NCBI GenBank assembly: GCA_003151655.1 | Contig: PLYB01000275.1 | Span: 1-34,317 of the forward strand | DNA from: Gallionellaceae bacterium | GTDB taxonomy: Bacteria > Pseudomonadota > Gammaproteobacteria > Burkholderiales > Gallionellaceae | Length of the DNA stretch: 34,317 nt | Reading direction: 5' to 3' | Shown here: positions 25,310-32,475 of the stretch, one piece after another | Numbering within the stretch: the stretch's first letter is position 1 | Layout: each line of letters begins with the position of its first letter | Notes under the pieces: model-generated | The model's database searches: none | The model's input: the letters and a program-made list of their open reading frames with translations, nothing else | Told to the model about the DNA's origin: nothing | Made by a program: the position numbers and the translations under genes

Positions 25310-25340
25310 GTAGGTCGGGCTTTAGCCCGACCCGACCTAC
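25310..25340. repeat. Small palindrome at the nifB-fdxN junction
   Basis: GTAGGTCGGGC and GCCCGACCCGACCTAC form a hairpin. The TAG stop codon of nifB lies in the right arm. A longer member of this family lies at 27814-27889. Confidence 0.8.
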
Positions 25341-26842
25341 GCTACTTTCTGTTGCTCAGTTACTTTAACTTCCAACTTACCCGCAATTCGCATCTCTTCG
25401 TACACCGCAACGATGGCATCCTCGATGGCTTCCATCGCGTGTTCTCCGTTGGGCCGGATACCTGCTGCCTCCAGCGGCCCCCAAGGTTCGTAACCGACCT
25501 TGCTGCACAGCACCGCTTCGCAACCAGCCAGCACTTTCAGCGTTTTATCCAACACGCTTTCGCCGTCACCGCAGGTGTCGCCGCCTTCACAATAAGGCGT
25601 GGTCTTGCGGTGCCCAATGAAGCGCACGCCGGAAGATGAAGCTTCGTAGATCAGGAATTCACCCGCATGACCGAAGTGTTCGTTGATGAGGCCGCCCCCT
25701 TTGGTGGCGATTGCCATCAGCACCGGACGTGTCTCTATTTTCGGTTTGATGCTCTGAATGCTGACCAGTTGCGATTGCATTTCTTTGGCGAGACGTTTGC
25801 TCTCCAATTCTTCGTTGATGGCGGCATGCACCTCGGCGCGCATCTTCATCGCTTCGGGGTAATTGATCTCCATCGCCTCAATCTTGTCCATGGTGAACTC
25901 GGCACCGCGATCTTCTCCCAGCATGCCCACCGCATCGGCGCGACATTGGCGACAGTGGCGCATCATGTTCATGTCACCCGCACAGGCATCCTGCAACGTT
26001 TGCAACTCTTCGTTGGTCGGGCCGCGCTGCCCGGTCAGTCCGTAGTAAGTACCGTGCTCGGCTTCGGAAATGAGCGGCATCACGTTGTGCAGGAAAGCGC
26101 CCTTGGCTTTGACGATCTTCGAAACCTCTTGCAAATGTTTGTCGTTCACGCCGGGGATCAATACCGAATTCACTTTGACCAGAATGCCCTTGGCAACCAG
26201 CATCTCCAAGCCCCTCTGTTGTTGCTCGATGAGAATGGCAGATGCTTCGCGTCCCTTAATGCGTTTGTTTTTCCAGAATATCCACGGATAGATTTGTGCG
26301 CCCACATCGGGATCAACACAGTTGATGGTGATGGTGACATGGTCGATGTTGTACTTCGACAACTCCTCGATATGCTCGGGTAGCGACAAGCCGTTGGTGG
26401 AGACGCATAACTTTATATCCGGTGCCTGCTCGGAGAGCATACGGAACGTTGCAAACGTGCGCTCCGGATTCGCCAATGGATCGCCGGGGCCGGCAATACC
26501 CAGCACCGTCATTTGTGGAATAGTCGCGGCCACGGCCAGCACCTTTTTCACCGCTTGCACCGGATGATGCAATTCGGAAACCACGCCTGGACGCGATTCG
26601 TTGGCACAGTCGTATTTGCGATTGCAATAATTACACTGGATGTTGCAGGCCGGAGCGACCGCCACATGCATGCGCGCAAAGTAGTGATGCGCTTCTTCGG
26701 AATAACACGGATGGTTGAATACCTTCTGGCGAATATGCTCCGGCAAGTGGCTCATCTGATCGTTGGTCGTACCGCATGATCCGGCGGAACATCCTCCCGA
26801 CGAAGTGTCGGCTACTGGGTTGTTGATGACGGGTAATTGCAC
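25337..26842 (-). CDS. nifB: NifB, radical-SAM FeMo-cofactor precursor synthase
   Basis: NifB inserts carbon and fuses clusters to make NifB-co, the core of FeMo-cofactor. The radical-SAM cysteines lie in CNIQCNYCNRKYDC (about residues 66-73 with this start). A C-terminal NifX-like domain (~380-495; KGGGLINEHFGHAGEFLIYE) is present. I start it at GTG 26842: GGAGGA lies seven bases upstream, while the ATG at 26887 falls inside the -24 box of the promoter and cannot be on the mRNA. That gives 501 residues. First gene of the nifB-fdxN-nifO-fdx-fesII-nifQ-draG operon. Confidence 0.96.
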   Translation of the reverse strand: MQLPVINNPVADTSSGGCSAGSCGTTNDQMSHLPEHIRQKVFNHPCYSEEAHHYFARMHVAVAPACNIQCNYCNRKYDCANESRPGVVSELHHPVQAVKKVLAVAATIPQMTVLGIAGPGDPLANPERTFATFRMLSEQAPDIKLCVSTNGLSLPEHIEELSKYNIDHVTITINCVDPDVGAQIYPWIFWKNKRIKGREASAILIEQQQRGLEMLVAKGILVKVNSVLIPGVNDKHLQEVSKIVKAKGAFLHNVMPLISEAEHGTYYGLTGQRGPTNEELQTLQDACAGDMNMMRHCRQCRADAVGMLGEDRGAEFTMDKIEAMEINYPEAMKMRAEVHAAINEELESKRLAKEMQSQLVSIQSIKPKIETRPVLMAIATKGGGLINEHFGHAGEFLIYEASSSGVRFIGHRKTTPYCEGGDTCGDGESVLDKTLKVLAGCEAVLCSKVGYEPWGPLEAAGIRPNGEHAMEAIEDAIVAVYEEMRIAGKLEVKVTEQQKVA

Positions 26843-26875
26843 GTTGTATCCTCCGCTAGGGTTTGCCTGTATATG

Positions 26876-26891
26876 AGCAAGCGGCATGCCT
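26876..26891 (-). promoter_or_regulatory. Sigma-54 promoter of the nifB operon
   Basis: On the minus strand AGGCATGCCGCTTGCT matches TGGCACG-N4-TTGCW with two differences, keeping the invariant GG and GC at the right spacing. Transcription should start near 26865, just before the GGAGGA ribosome site. Confidence 0.8.
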
Positions 26892-26952
26892 AGCCGAAAG
26901 CGCCTGCTAACTTATTGTTTTTATGTTAATGGATGATTGTGGTGCGCTCCGC

Positions 26953-26968
26953 TGTCGCAAATGGCACA
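26953..26968 (-). promoter_or_regulatory. NifA upstream activator sequence of the nifB operon
   Basis: TGTGCCATTTGCGACA (minus strand) is an exact TGT-N10-ACA, about 70 bp upstream of the -24 element. Confidence 0.75.
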
Positions 26969-27241
26969 TGACACTCAATGAGGCTTGTGATGAAGGCGAC
27001 AAAATACTGACTGGCACCTCATGCGCGAGAAGGGTTGAGCAAAGCAGAACAAAATGAAGGGCCGCAATTGAGTGTGCAGCCGACCTCGCCTCATTCAATT
27101 TTGTACGAGGCAGGAGGTGGGCTTGAGAACTCCAGCATTTCGAACCACCAAAAACGCTGTGATTTTTGCATCACTCCAGCCTACCGCTTGCCACCTTAAT
27201 GAATTGGCTTGCAATGACTCGCCCATGTGGAATAATGGCGC
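26969..27241. other. Gap between the nifB promoter and brnT
   Basis: I see no gene. TTGCAA (27209-27214) and AATAAT (27231-27236) with a 16-base spacer may form the brnT promoter, though the -10 box ends only five bases before the ATG. Confidence 0.35.
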
Positions 27242-27514
27242 ATGGAATTTGAGGACAATCCCGTTAAAGCGGCACAGAACTTCAAGAAGCATAAAATCAG
27301 CTTCGAGGAAGCGGGGTCGGTATTTGGCGACCCCATGGCCTATACGTTTGCTGATCCGGATCATTCCATTGCCGAGGCACGCTGGCTGATGTTCGGCCTG
27401 TCCCGGATGGAAAGACTTCTTGCCGTCATTTATACTGAGCGCAACGGTAAAGTTCGTTTAATCAGTGCGCGGCTTGCGACTAAACATGAACGGAGTATTT
27501 ATGAAGAAGACTGA
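27242..27514 (+). CDS. brnT: BrnT-family ribonuclease toxin
   Basis: BrnT is a RelE-fold ribonuclease toxin. The 90-residue protein has the family pattern: N-terminal EFEDNPVKAAQNFKKHKISFEEA, then DPDHSIAEARWLMFGLS, and the C-terminal RLISARLATKHERSIYE that carries the expected active-site Arg/His residues. It overlaps the antitoxin gene by 14 bases. Confidence 0.93.
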   Translation: MEFEDNPVKAAQNFKKHKISFEEAGSVFGDPMAYTFADPDHSIAEARWLMFGLSRMERLLAVIYTERNGKVRLISARLATKHERSIYEED

Positions 27515-27746
27515 AGAAATGCGTACCGAATATCGGCGCGAAGATTTGGGCAAAGGCGTGCGCGGCAAGCATTATGCGGACTACCAGAAGGGCAGTAACC
27601 TCGTCCTGCTCAAGCCCGAGCTGGCAAAAATTTTCCCCACCAATGAAGCGGTGAATGCCGCGCTCGAATCGCTGGTTGGTATCGCGCGTGCCGCCGCCAA
27701 GCTGCCACCGTCGGTTACACGAACACGCACGAAACGCGCTGCTTGA
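27501..27746 (+). CDS. brnA: BrnA-like antitoxin
   Basis: The 81-residue partner of BrnT starts at ATG 27501 with GGAG five bases upstream, inside the toxin gene. It contains YRREDLGKGVRGKHYADY near the N-terminus and a helix-rich region (LKPELAKIFPTNEAVNAALESL) consistent with a ribbon-helix-helix DNA-binding region. An earlier ATG at 27465 is not used in the family. Confidence 0.85.
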   Translation: MKKTEEMRTEYRREDLGKGVRGKHYADYQKGSNLVLLKPELAKIFPTNEAVNAALESLVGIARAAAKLPPSVTRTRTKRAA

Positions 27747-27768
27747 TGTATCTATCGGAAATAATGGC

Positions 27769-27804
27769 GATGGGTATCGCTACGCTCCACTCCACCAATC
27801 CTAC
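27769..27804. repeat. Degenerate half copy of the 10647-10729 repeat
   Basis: GATGGGTATCGCTACGCTCC...AATCCTACC matches the right arm of the element between nifU and nifS, with a few changes. The left arm is missing. Confidence 0.7.
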
Positions 27805-27813
27805 CGCGCTGTT

Positions 27814-27889
27814 GTAGGTCGGGTTTCACCCAGAGGGTACAAGAACCCCTGCGGGGTAACCCGACATGTCGGGCTGAAGCCCGACCTAC
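27814..27889. repeat. GTAGGTCGGG-type palindromic repeat
   Basis: Outer arms GTAGGTCGGG and CCCGACCTAC flank inner stems, including ACCCCTGCGGGGT and GTCGGGCTGAAGCCCGAC. A shorter relative sits at 25310-25340. Confidence 0.8.
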
Positions 27890-27910
27890 GTCCTAATCGA
27901 CAATCCGGGT

Positions 27911-28193
27911 TTATATTTGGCGTACTTTGATATTTAGCGTTTGGATACGATAAGCGATCTGGCGTGGTGTCATGTCGAGCAAACGCGCAGCTTTGGCTTG
28001 TACCCAGCCAGCCTGCTCCAACGCAGCAATGACTTTTTCGCGTTCATCGAGATTGGGATCGCCGAGGTCGAGATTTTGGATGGTTCCCCGGCTGGCTGAA
28101 ATCTTTCGGTAAGCAGAACTCCGTCGCGGTCAATCAGCGAGCCCTCGGTCATGACTGAGGCGCGCTCCAGACAGTTTCCCCGTTCACGTACAT
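27911..28193 (-). pseudogene. Truncated, frameshifted second copy of the nifA 3' end
   Basis: This segment aligns with 30922-31214, the last ~97 codons of intact nifA, including the same stop codon. It begins abruptly at 28193, next to the XRE gene's stop. Relative to nifA it lacks 10 bases (near 28116), which breaks the frame. In the ~195 bp from that deletion to the stop there are 13 base differences and all are synonymous, with one 76-bp identical run. Upstream of the deletion two of the changes alter amino acids (Leu to Arg, Glu to Gly). It encodes no AAA+ domain and cannot be a working activator. Confidence 0.95.
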
Positions 28194-28643
28194 TTACTTA
28201 CCGTCGTTTTCTGCATACATCAGTTGAACCATTCCCTCAACGATGCGAATGTCACGGGGCGAGAGCCGCACCAGTTTGTCCAGCAATGGAAAAATTCCTG
28301 CGTATTGCGCCAAGCCAGCATATTCTTTTCCCAATACCACCAAGCCAGTCTGCTGCGCGGACAACGGCGCGGTTGAGTCCACTTTTTCACTCGAACCGTA
28401 GCGCAGCCACTGCGCCGATACGCCTAACCAAGTCGCAAGTGCCAGTAACTTTGGTTGCGTAGGAACCGCTTCCGCGAGTAACCATTTCCTGACGGTTTGC
28501 GCGCTGACGGGTTGCCCGGAATAGTGCTGGTTAAACGTGCGCGCAATCTGCGTCGGACTGCCGATAGGCTGGCCTATTCGCTTAATCTCTTGCGTGAGCC
28601 GTTTGCTGAAGGCAATTCGTTGTTGTTCACTGTTCGTTTCCAT
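28194..28643 (-). CDS. XRE/repressor-like DNA-binding protein
   Basis: The 149-residue protein has an N-terminal helix-turn-helix region (QIARTFNQHYSGQPVSAQTVRKWLLAEAVP, residues ~30-60), followed by a short region resembling small phage-type repressors (LATWLGVSAQWLRYG). The frame extends to 28697, but ATG 28643 (METNSEQQRIAF) is the more plausible start. It lies head-to-head with a lipoprotein gene, and repeated GTAACTAT motifs in between suggest self-regulation. Its TAA directly abuts the nifA fragment, so the end of the gene marks a recombination junction and the original C-terminus may differ. Confidence 0.8.
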   Translation of the reverse strand: METNSEQQRIAFSKRLTQEIKRIGQPIGSPTQIARTFNQHYSGQPVSAQTVRKWLLAEAVPTQPKLLALATWLGVSAQWLRYGSSEKVDSTAPLSAQQTGLVVLGKEYAGLAQYAGIFPLLDKLVRLSPRDIRIVEGMVQLMYAENDGK

Positions 28644-28668
28644 AGGCAGAAAACTACCAAGCTTGGCA

Positions 28669-28720
28669 GTAACTATATAGAAACAAATGGTTTGCAACGG
28701 TAACTATTGGTTGTTACTAT
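28669..28720. promoter_or_regulatory. GTAACTAT repeats between divergent genes (candidate operators)
   Basis: AGTAACTAT (28669) and GGTAACTAT (28699) are direct repeats, and GTTACT (28713) forms an inverted pair with the second. They lie immediately upstream of the XRE-type gene and of the lipoprotein gene. Confidence 0.5.
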
Positions 28721-28754
28721 TCGCGTGTTGCGTTTTATAACAAGGGGGTGTGTA

Positions 28755-30185
28755 ATGAAAACAGAATCAGTGAAAGGGCGGTTGAAAGAGGTGTTCGTTG
28801 CATTAGCCATCGTGATGATGCTTACAGGCTGTTTGAGTGGAAGCGGCACAAGTGGGGGAGCAAGTGGCCCTACACTTTCAAGCATTGCCATCACACCTAC
28901 TACAACCACAGCTTCACTTGGCGCAGGGGTCCAGTTCACTGCTAAGGGAACCTTCTCTGACGGATCGTCATCTGACATCACAAACACAGCCATCTGGACA
29001 TCCTCTGCACCCTCTATTGCAGATTTTAGTTTTGGTGCAGGCTGGATATTTGGTGGTGCCATCGGCTCAACAAATGTTATTGCGTCTACACTGAGTGGCA
29101 TTTCTTCTGCCCCTACCGCTGTGTCAGTCGTTCCTGTTGTTTCAACCACGACACCCACGGGAAATCTCATTACCGGGCGATCCTCCCACACAGCTACCTT
29201 GCTGGCTAATGGCAAGGTACTCGTAACGGGTGGAAATAATAATAAAGGCTCTCTCCTGACAAGTTGTGAGTTGTATGATCCAGCAACAAATTCGTGGACT
29301 GCAACAGGGAACCTAATAACTGCACGTGAAAGCCACACTGCAACACTATTATCGAATGGCAAAGTGTTAGTAGCCGGAGGCTTGGATTCCTCTGTCAATC
29401 CTACGGCCAGTTCGGAACTATACAATCCGACCACAGGACAATGGACTGCGACGGGGAGTCTGGCGACTAAACTTTATGCGCACACCGCAACATTATTATC
29501 GAATGGCAAGGTATTGATTGCAGGTGGAAGTGCTGTGCTTAACGAGTACACAGGCACCACTAGCGCCGAACTATACGATCCAACAGCAGGCATTTGGACT
29601 ACGACGGGAAGCCTTACCAAAGGACGCACTAATAATACCGGCGTGAATTACACCGCGATGTTGCTATCGAACGGTCAAGTGTTGCTCGCGGGTGGGGGCA
29701 GTGGAATGGATCTGTTTGATCCAGCCACCAGTACCTGGACCGCGAGAAATCCTACACTCGATAGTAAGGAATATAATACTTTTTTTACTCTGCTAACAAA
29801 CGGTAAAGTGTTAATAATTGATTCATCAGGTAATGGTTCGATATTAACGCAACTGTATGACCCAACGACTGATACTACCACTGCAACGGCGAATCCTCCT
29901 TCGTATACAGGTGGGGCTTCGATCGTTACATTACCAAACGGCAATGTTCTAACTTTTGGCGGTAACCTTACTGGTAATGTTCAAGGAGTTTTTTCATCTT
30001 CTATCATTAATGTCCGGACATTAATGGTTAGAGATATGTACTCGGGAGCGAGCAAAATAGTAGGTGCGTCAGATCTTTTAACAAAATCGGAAGCCGAAAC
30101 AAAAGATACTGCCACTAAAGTGGGGGTGACTGCAGTTGGTATCGGAATACTTTACTGTGTATCGACTGGTAATTGCAAAAAATAG
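28755..30185 (+). CDS. Kelch-repeat lipoprotein with Ig-like domain
   Basis: The 476-residue protein has a lipoprotein signal (lipobox LTGC at about residue 23). A bacterial Ig-like (Big_2) domain follows at ~35-120 (LSSIAITPTTTTASLGAG). Then come at least five Kelch-type beta-propeller blades with the recurring HTATLLSNGKVLVAGG and ELYDPTTGQWTATG motifs. The last ~70 residues depart from the repeats and end in a hydrophobic stretch (VGVTAVGIGILYCV), so the propeller may be incomplete or its end replaced. Function is probably extracellular binding. ATG 28755 follows GGGGG. Composition is AT-richer than the nif genes. Confidence 0.85.
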   Translation: MKTESVKGRLKEVFVALAIVMMLTGCLSGSGTSGGASGPTLSSIAITPTTTTASLGAGVQFTAKGTFSDGSSSDITNTAIWTSSAPSIADFSFGAGWIFGGAIGSTNVIASTLSGISSAPTAVSVVPVVSTTTPTGNLITGRSSHTATLLANGKVLVTGGNNNKGSLLTSCELYDPATNSWTATGNLITARESHTATLLSNGKVLVAGGLDSSVNPTASSELYNPTTGQWTATGSLATKLYAHTATLLSNGKVLIAGGSAVLNEYTGTTSAELYDPTAGIWTTTGSLTKGRTNNTGVNYTAMLLSNGQVLLAGGGSGMDLFDPATSTWTARNPTLDSKEYNTFFTLLTNGKVLIIDSSGNGSILTQLYDPTTDTTTATANPPSYTGGASIVTLPNGNVLTFGGNLTGNVQGVFSSSIINVRTLMVRDMYSGASKIVGASDLLTKSEAETKDTATKVGVTAVGIGILYCVSTGNCKK

Positions 30186-30200
30186 GGAGCCAAAGCAAGC

Positions 30201-30231
30201 GTAGCCCGGATGAAGCGTAGCGAAATCCGGG
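30201..30231. repeat. GTAGCCCGGATG-type REP element
   Basis: A single unit related to the inverted pair at 16248-16350, directly after the Kelch lipoprotein gene. CCCGGAT/ATCCGGG makes the stem. Confidence 0.75.
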
Positions 30232-30274
30232 ACTCGTTGCATACCCCTGATTGCTCCTTCATTCAATCACTGAT

Positions 30275-30559
30275 TCAAAACTTTTCCGGCCACGACATTG
30301 ACGTATGAACTACAGCTAGGATTTGTACTTCGTCAGTTTCAATCCGATAGGCAACAATGTAGGAGTAGGGGCTAACAACCAATTCGCGGCTACCTTCGCA
30401 TCTTCCGAGCCTGCCAACATCTGGGTAAGTTATCAGTGAAAGTGTGTGTTGGCGAATTGTGGTGATGACGCGGCGAGCGGCTTGCGGATTTTTGCGAGAG
30501 ATATATTCACGAATTTCGACGAGACAATCCCGCGCATTCGGGGTGTAACGTACTCTCAT
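30275..30559 (-). CDS. ParE/RelE-family toxin
   Basis: The 94-residue protein begins MRVRYTPNARDCLVEIREYI and has the family core GRLGRCEGSRELVVSPYSYIVAYR, followed by VQILAVVHTSMSWP. These are the arginine and aromatic positions expected of ParE/RelE toxins. Whether it targets gyrase or mRNA cannot be told. It overlaps the antitoxin gene by four bases. Confidence 0.9.
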   Translation of the reverse strand: MRVRYTPNARDCLVEIREYISRKNPQAARRVITTIRQHTLSLITYPDVGRLGRCEGSRELVVSPYSYIVAYRIETDEVQILAVVHTSMSWPEKF

Positions 30560-30792
30560 GCCGCTTTATCTGCATGCTCAGCAAAGAATTGATCCATTTC
30601 AGCATCGGGTGCAAACTCTTTTCTATCAGCTTGTTCAAGCCCTTTTTGAATCCGTGTACGGATGTAAGCATCATGCTCTATGAATGCAGAAAGTGCTTCA
30701 TTGGCAAGCTCAGTTTCGTTTCGATGAGACTCCATGGCCAGATGATGTAACTTGGCTTTAATGTCTGAACTGATTTCCAATACGGCGTTCAT
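30556..30792 (-). CDS. Ribbon-helix-helix antitoxin of the ParE/RelE-type pair
   Basis: The 78-residue protein (MNAVLEISSDIKAKLHHLAM) has a short beta strand and two helices like CopG/ParD-type antitoxins. A charged C-terminal tail (DRKEFAPDAEMDQFF) would wrap the toxin. Antitoxin-first order with a four-base overlap is typical. ATG 30792 follows a weak GGGGAA ribosome site. Confidence 0.88.
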   Translation of the reverse strand: MNAVLEISSDIKAKLHHLAMESHRNETELANEALSAFIEHDAYIRTRIQKGLEQADRKEFAPDAEMDQFFAEHADKAA

Positions 30793-30921
30793 TGTTTATT
30801 CCCCAACATTGGTAGAACACATTCTAGCACTCAAGGATGAAATTACCACGTATAAGATCAGCCTGCGTAATCCGGTGGCAGATCTGGAGCATAGTTCGCA
30901 CAATTTTTCGCATGAAACAAA

Positions 30922-32475
30922 TTATATCTGCCGCACTTTAATATTCAACGTTTGAATACGATACGCAATCTGGCGTGGTGTCATGTCGAGCAAACGCGCA
31001 GCTTTGGCTTGCACCCAGCCTGCCTGCTCCAGCGCAGCGATGACTTTTTCGCGTTCATCGAGATTGGGATCGCCGAGGTCGAGATTTTGGATGGTTCCCC
31101 GGCTGGCTGAAATCTTCTCATCGATTCCGGTAAGCAAAACTCCATCGCGGTCAATCAGCGAGCCTTCGGTCATGACTGATGCGCGCTCCAGACAGTTTTC
31201 CAGTTCACGCACGTTGCCCGGCCAATCGTGGTGCATCAGCACGCGCAGTGCGGTATCGCTCAAGCTGAGAGTGCGACCTTGCTTGGTGCCGATCTTGCCC
31301 ACCAGAAAGCGTGCGATCTCGGGAATGTCTTCCATGCGTTCGCGCAAAGGCGGCAGAAATAACGGCATCACGTTGAGGCGATAGTACAAGTCCTCGCGAA
31401 ACTTTCCCGACTCCACTTCGGCTTCCAAATCGCGGTGGGTGGCGGCGACGACACGGACATCGACTTTTATAGTGCGCGTTCCGCCGACGCGTTCCAGCTC
31501 TCCCTCCTGCAACACGCGCAGTAATTTGGCCTGGAAAGATGCGGAAATTTCACCGATTTCATCGAGAAATACTGTGCCGCCCTCGGCTTGCTCAAAGCGT
31601 CCTTTGCGTTGTGCTACCGCGCCGGTGAAGGCACCTTTTTCGTGGCCGAACAATTCCGATTCAAGCAAGGTTTCCGGTAGCGCCGCGCAGTTGAGTTTGA
31701 CAAAACTGCCGCGCGCGCGCGGCGAGTTGTAGTGAATGGCGTTGGCGATCAGCTCTTTACCCGTTCCGGTCTCGCCGCGAATCAACACCGTGGTATTCCA
31801 CTTCGCCACCAGCCGCACTTGCTCGAAGATGCGGCGCATGGATTGGGTGTGTCCGATGATATTGTCGAAGCCGTATTGTCCGCGCACACTGCGCCGCAAC
31901 ACATCGCGCTCTTCGACGATCTCCATTTTTTCCTGTGCCACTTCATGAGACAGGCGCACGCTTTGTCCGATCAGATTGGCGACCATTTCCAGAAAGCGCT
32001 GGTACTCGTCGAGTTGTTTGGTGATGCCGGGAGCGGGTTGTGCGGCCAACACGCCGACTACCTTTTTCCCGATACGAATCGGCACCCCGACGAATGCGCC
32101 CTGCGGGTTGTAGATACCCATGCGGCTTAGAAAACGCGGTTCATCCATAATGCACTCGACCACGATGCTGTTGCCGCTCTTGAGAATGTTGCCGACTACA
32201 CCTTCGCCCGGCAGATAGCTCACTTCTTCGGTGACGGTGTCAGATACTCCATACACCAGCGATACCTGCAATTCCCCGCTGGCCGGGTCGATCAGGCTGA
32301 CCATGCCGCGATCAAGCGCCATCCCTTCGTGCAATGCGTGCAGAACGCCATCCAGTGTTTGTTTAAAGTTGAGCGAATGCGACAATACGCGGCTTACTTG
32401 ATACAGCGTTCCCAATTCCGCACGCAGCACATCAAGTTCCAATTCGGGCCATTTTTCCATGGGTGTATTAGACAT
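30922..32475 (-). CDS. nifA: NifA, sigma-54 activator of nif genes
   Basis: NifA binds TGT-N10-ACA sites and opens sigma-54 promoters. The 517-residue protein has an N-terminal GAF domain (~20-170), then an AAA+ domain with Walker A GETGTGKE at 234-241 and the sigma-54-contacting GAFTGA at 281-286. A Fis-type helix-turn-helix follows at the C-terminus (AKAARLLDMTPRQIAYRI). The inter-domain linker lacks the cysteine motif of the oxygen-sensing rhizobial NifA. This fits control by the adjacent NifL. The start, with AGGAGG upstream, overlaps the nifL stop by eight bases. The 3' end is duplicated at 27911-28193. Confidence 0.98.
   Translation of the reverse strand: MSNTPMEKWPELELDVLRAELGTLYQVSRVLSHSLNFKQTLDGVLHALHEGMALDRGMVSLIDPASGELQVSLVYGVSDTVTEEVSYLPGEGVVGNILKSGNSIVVECIMDEPRFLSRMGIYNPQGAFVGVPIRIGKKVVGVLAAQPAPGITKQLDEYQRFLEMVANLIGQSVRLSHEVAQEKMEIVEERDVLRRSVRGQYGFDNIIGHTQSMRRIFEQVRLVAKWNTTVLIRGETGTGKELIANAIHYNSPRARGSFVKLNCAALPETLLESELFGHEKGAFTGAVAQRKGRFEQAEGGTVFLDEIGEISASFQAKLLRVLQEGELERVGGTRTIKVDVRVVAATHRDLEAEVESGKFREDLYYRLNVMPLFLPPLRERMEDIPEIARFLVGKIGTKQGRTLSLSDTALRVLMHHDWPGNVRELENCLERASVMTEGSLIDRDGVLLTGIDEKISASRGTIQNLDLGDPNLDEREKVIAALEQAGWVQAKAARLLDMTPRQIAYRIQTLNIKVRQI

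Noticed and set aside
26843..26887. N-terminal extension of NifB from ATG 26887
   Set aside because: The ATG lies within the sigma-54 promoter; GTG 26842 has the ribosome site.
27012..27027. TGGCACC-like -24 element upstream of brnT
   Set aside because: The -12 part reads GCGC without the TT, and brnTA would not be expected to use sigma-54.
27970..28152. 60-codon minus-strand open frame as a gene
   Set aside because: It is the frameshifted middle of the truncated nifA copy.
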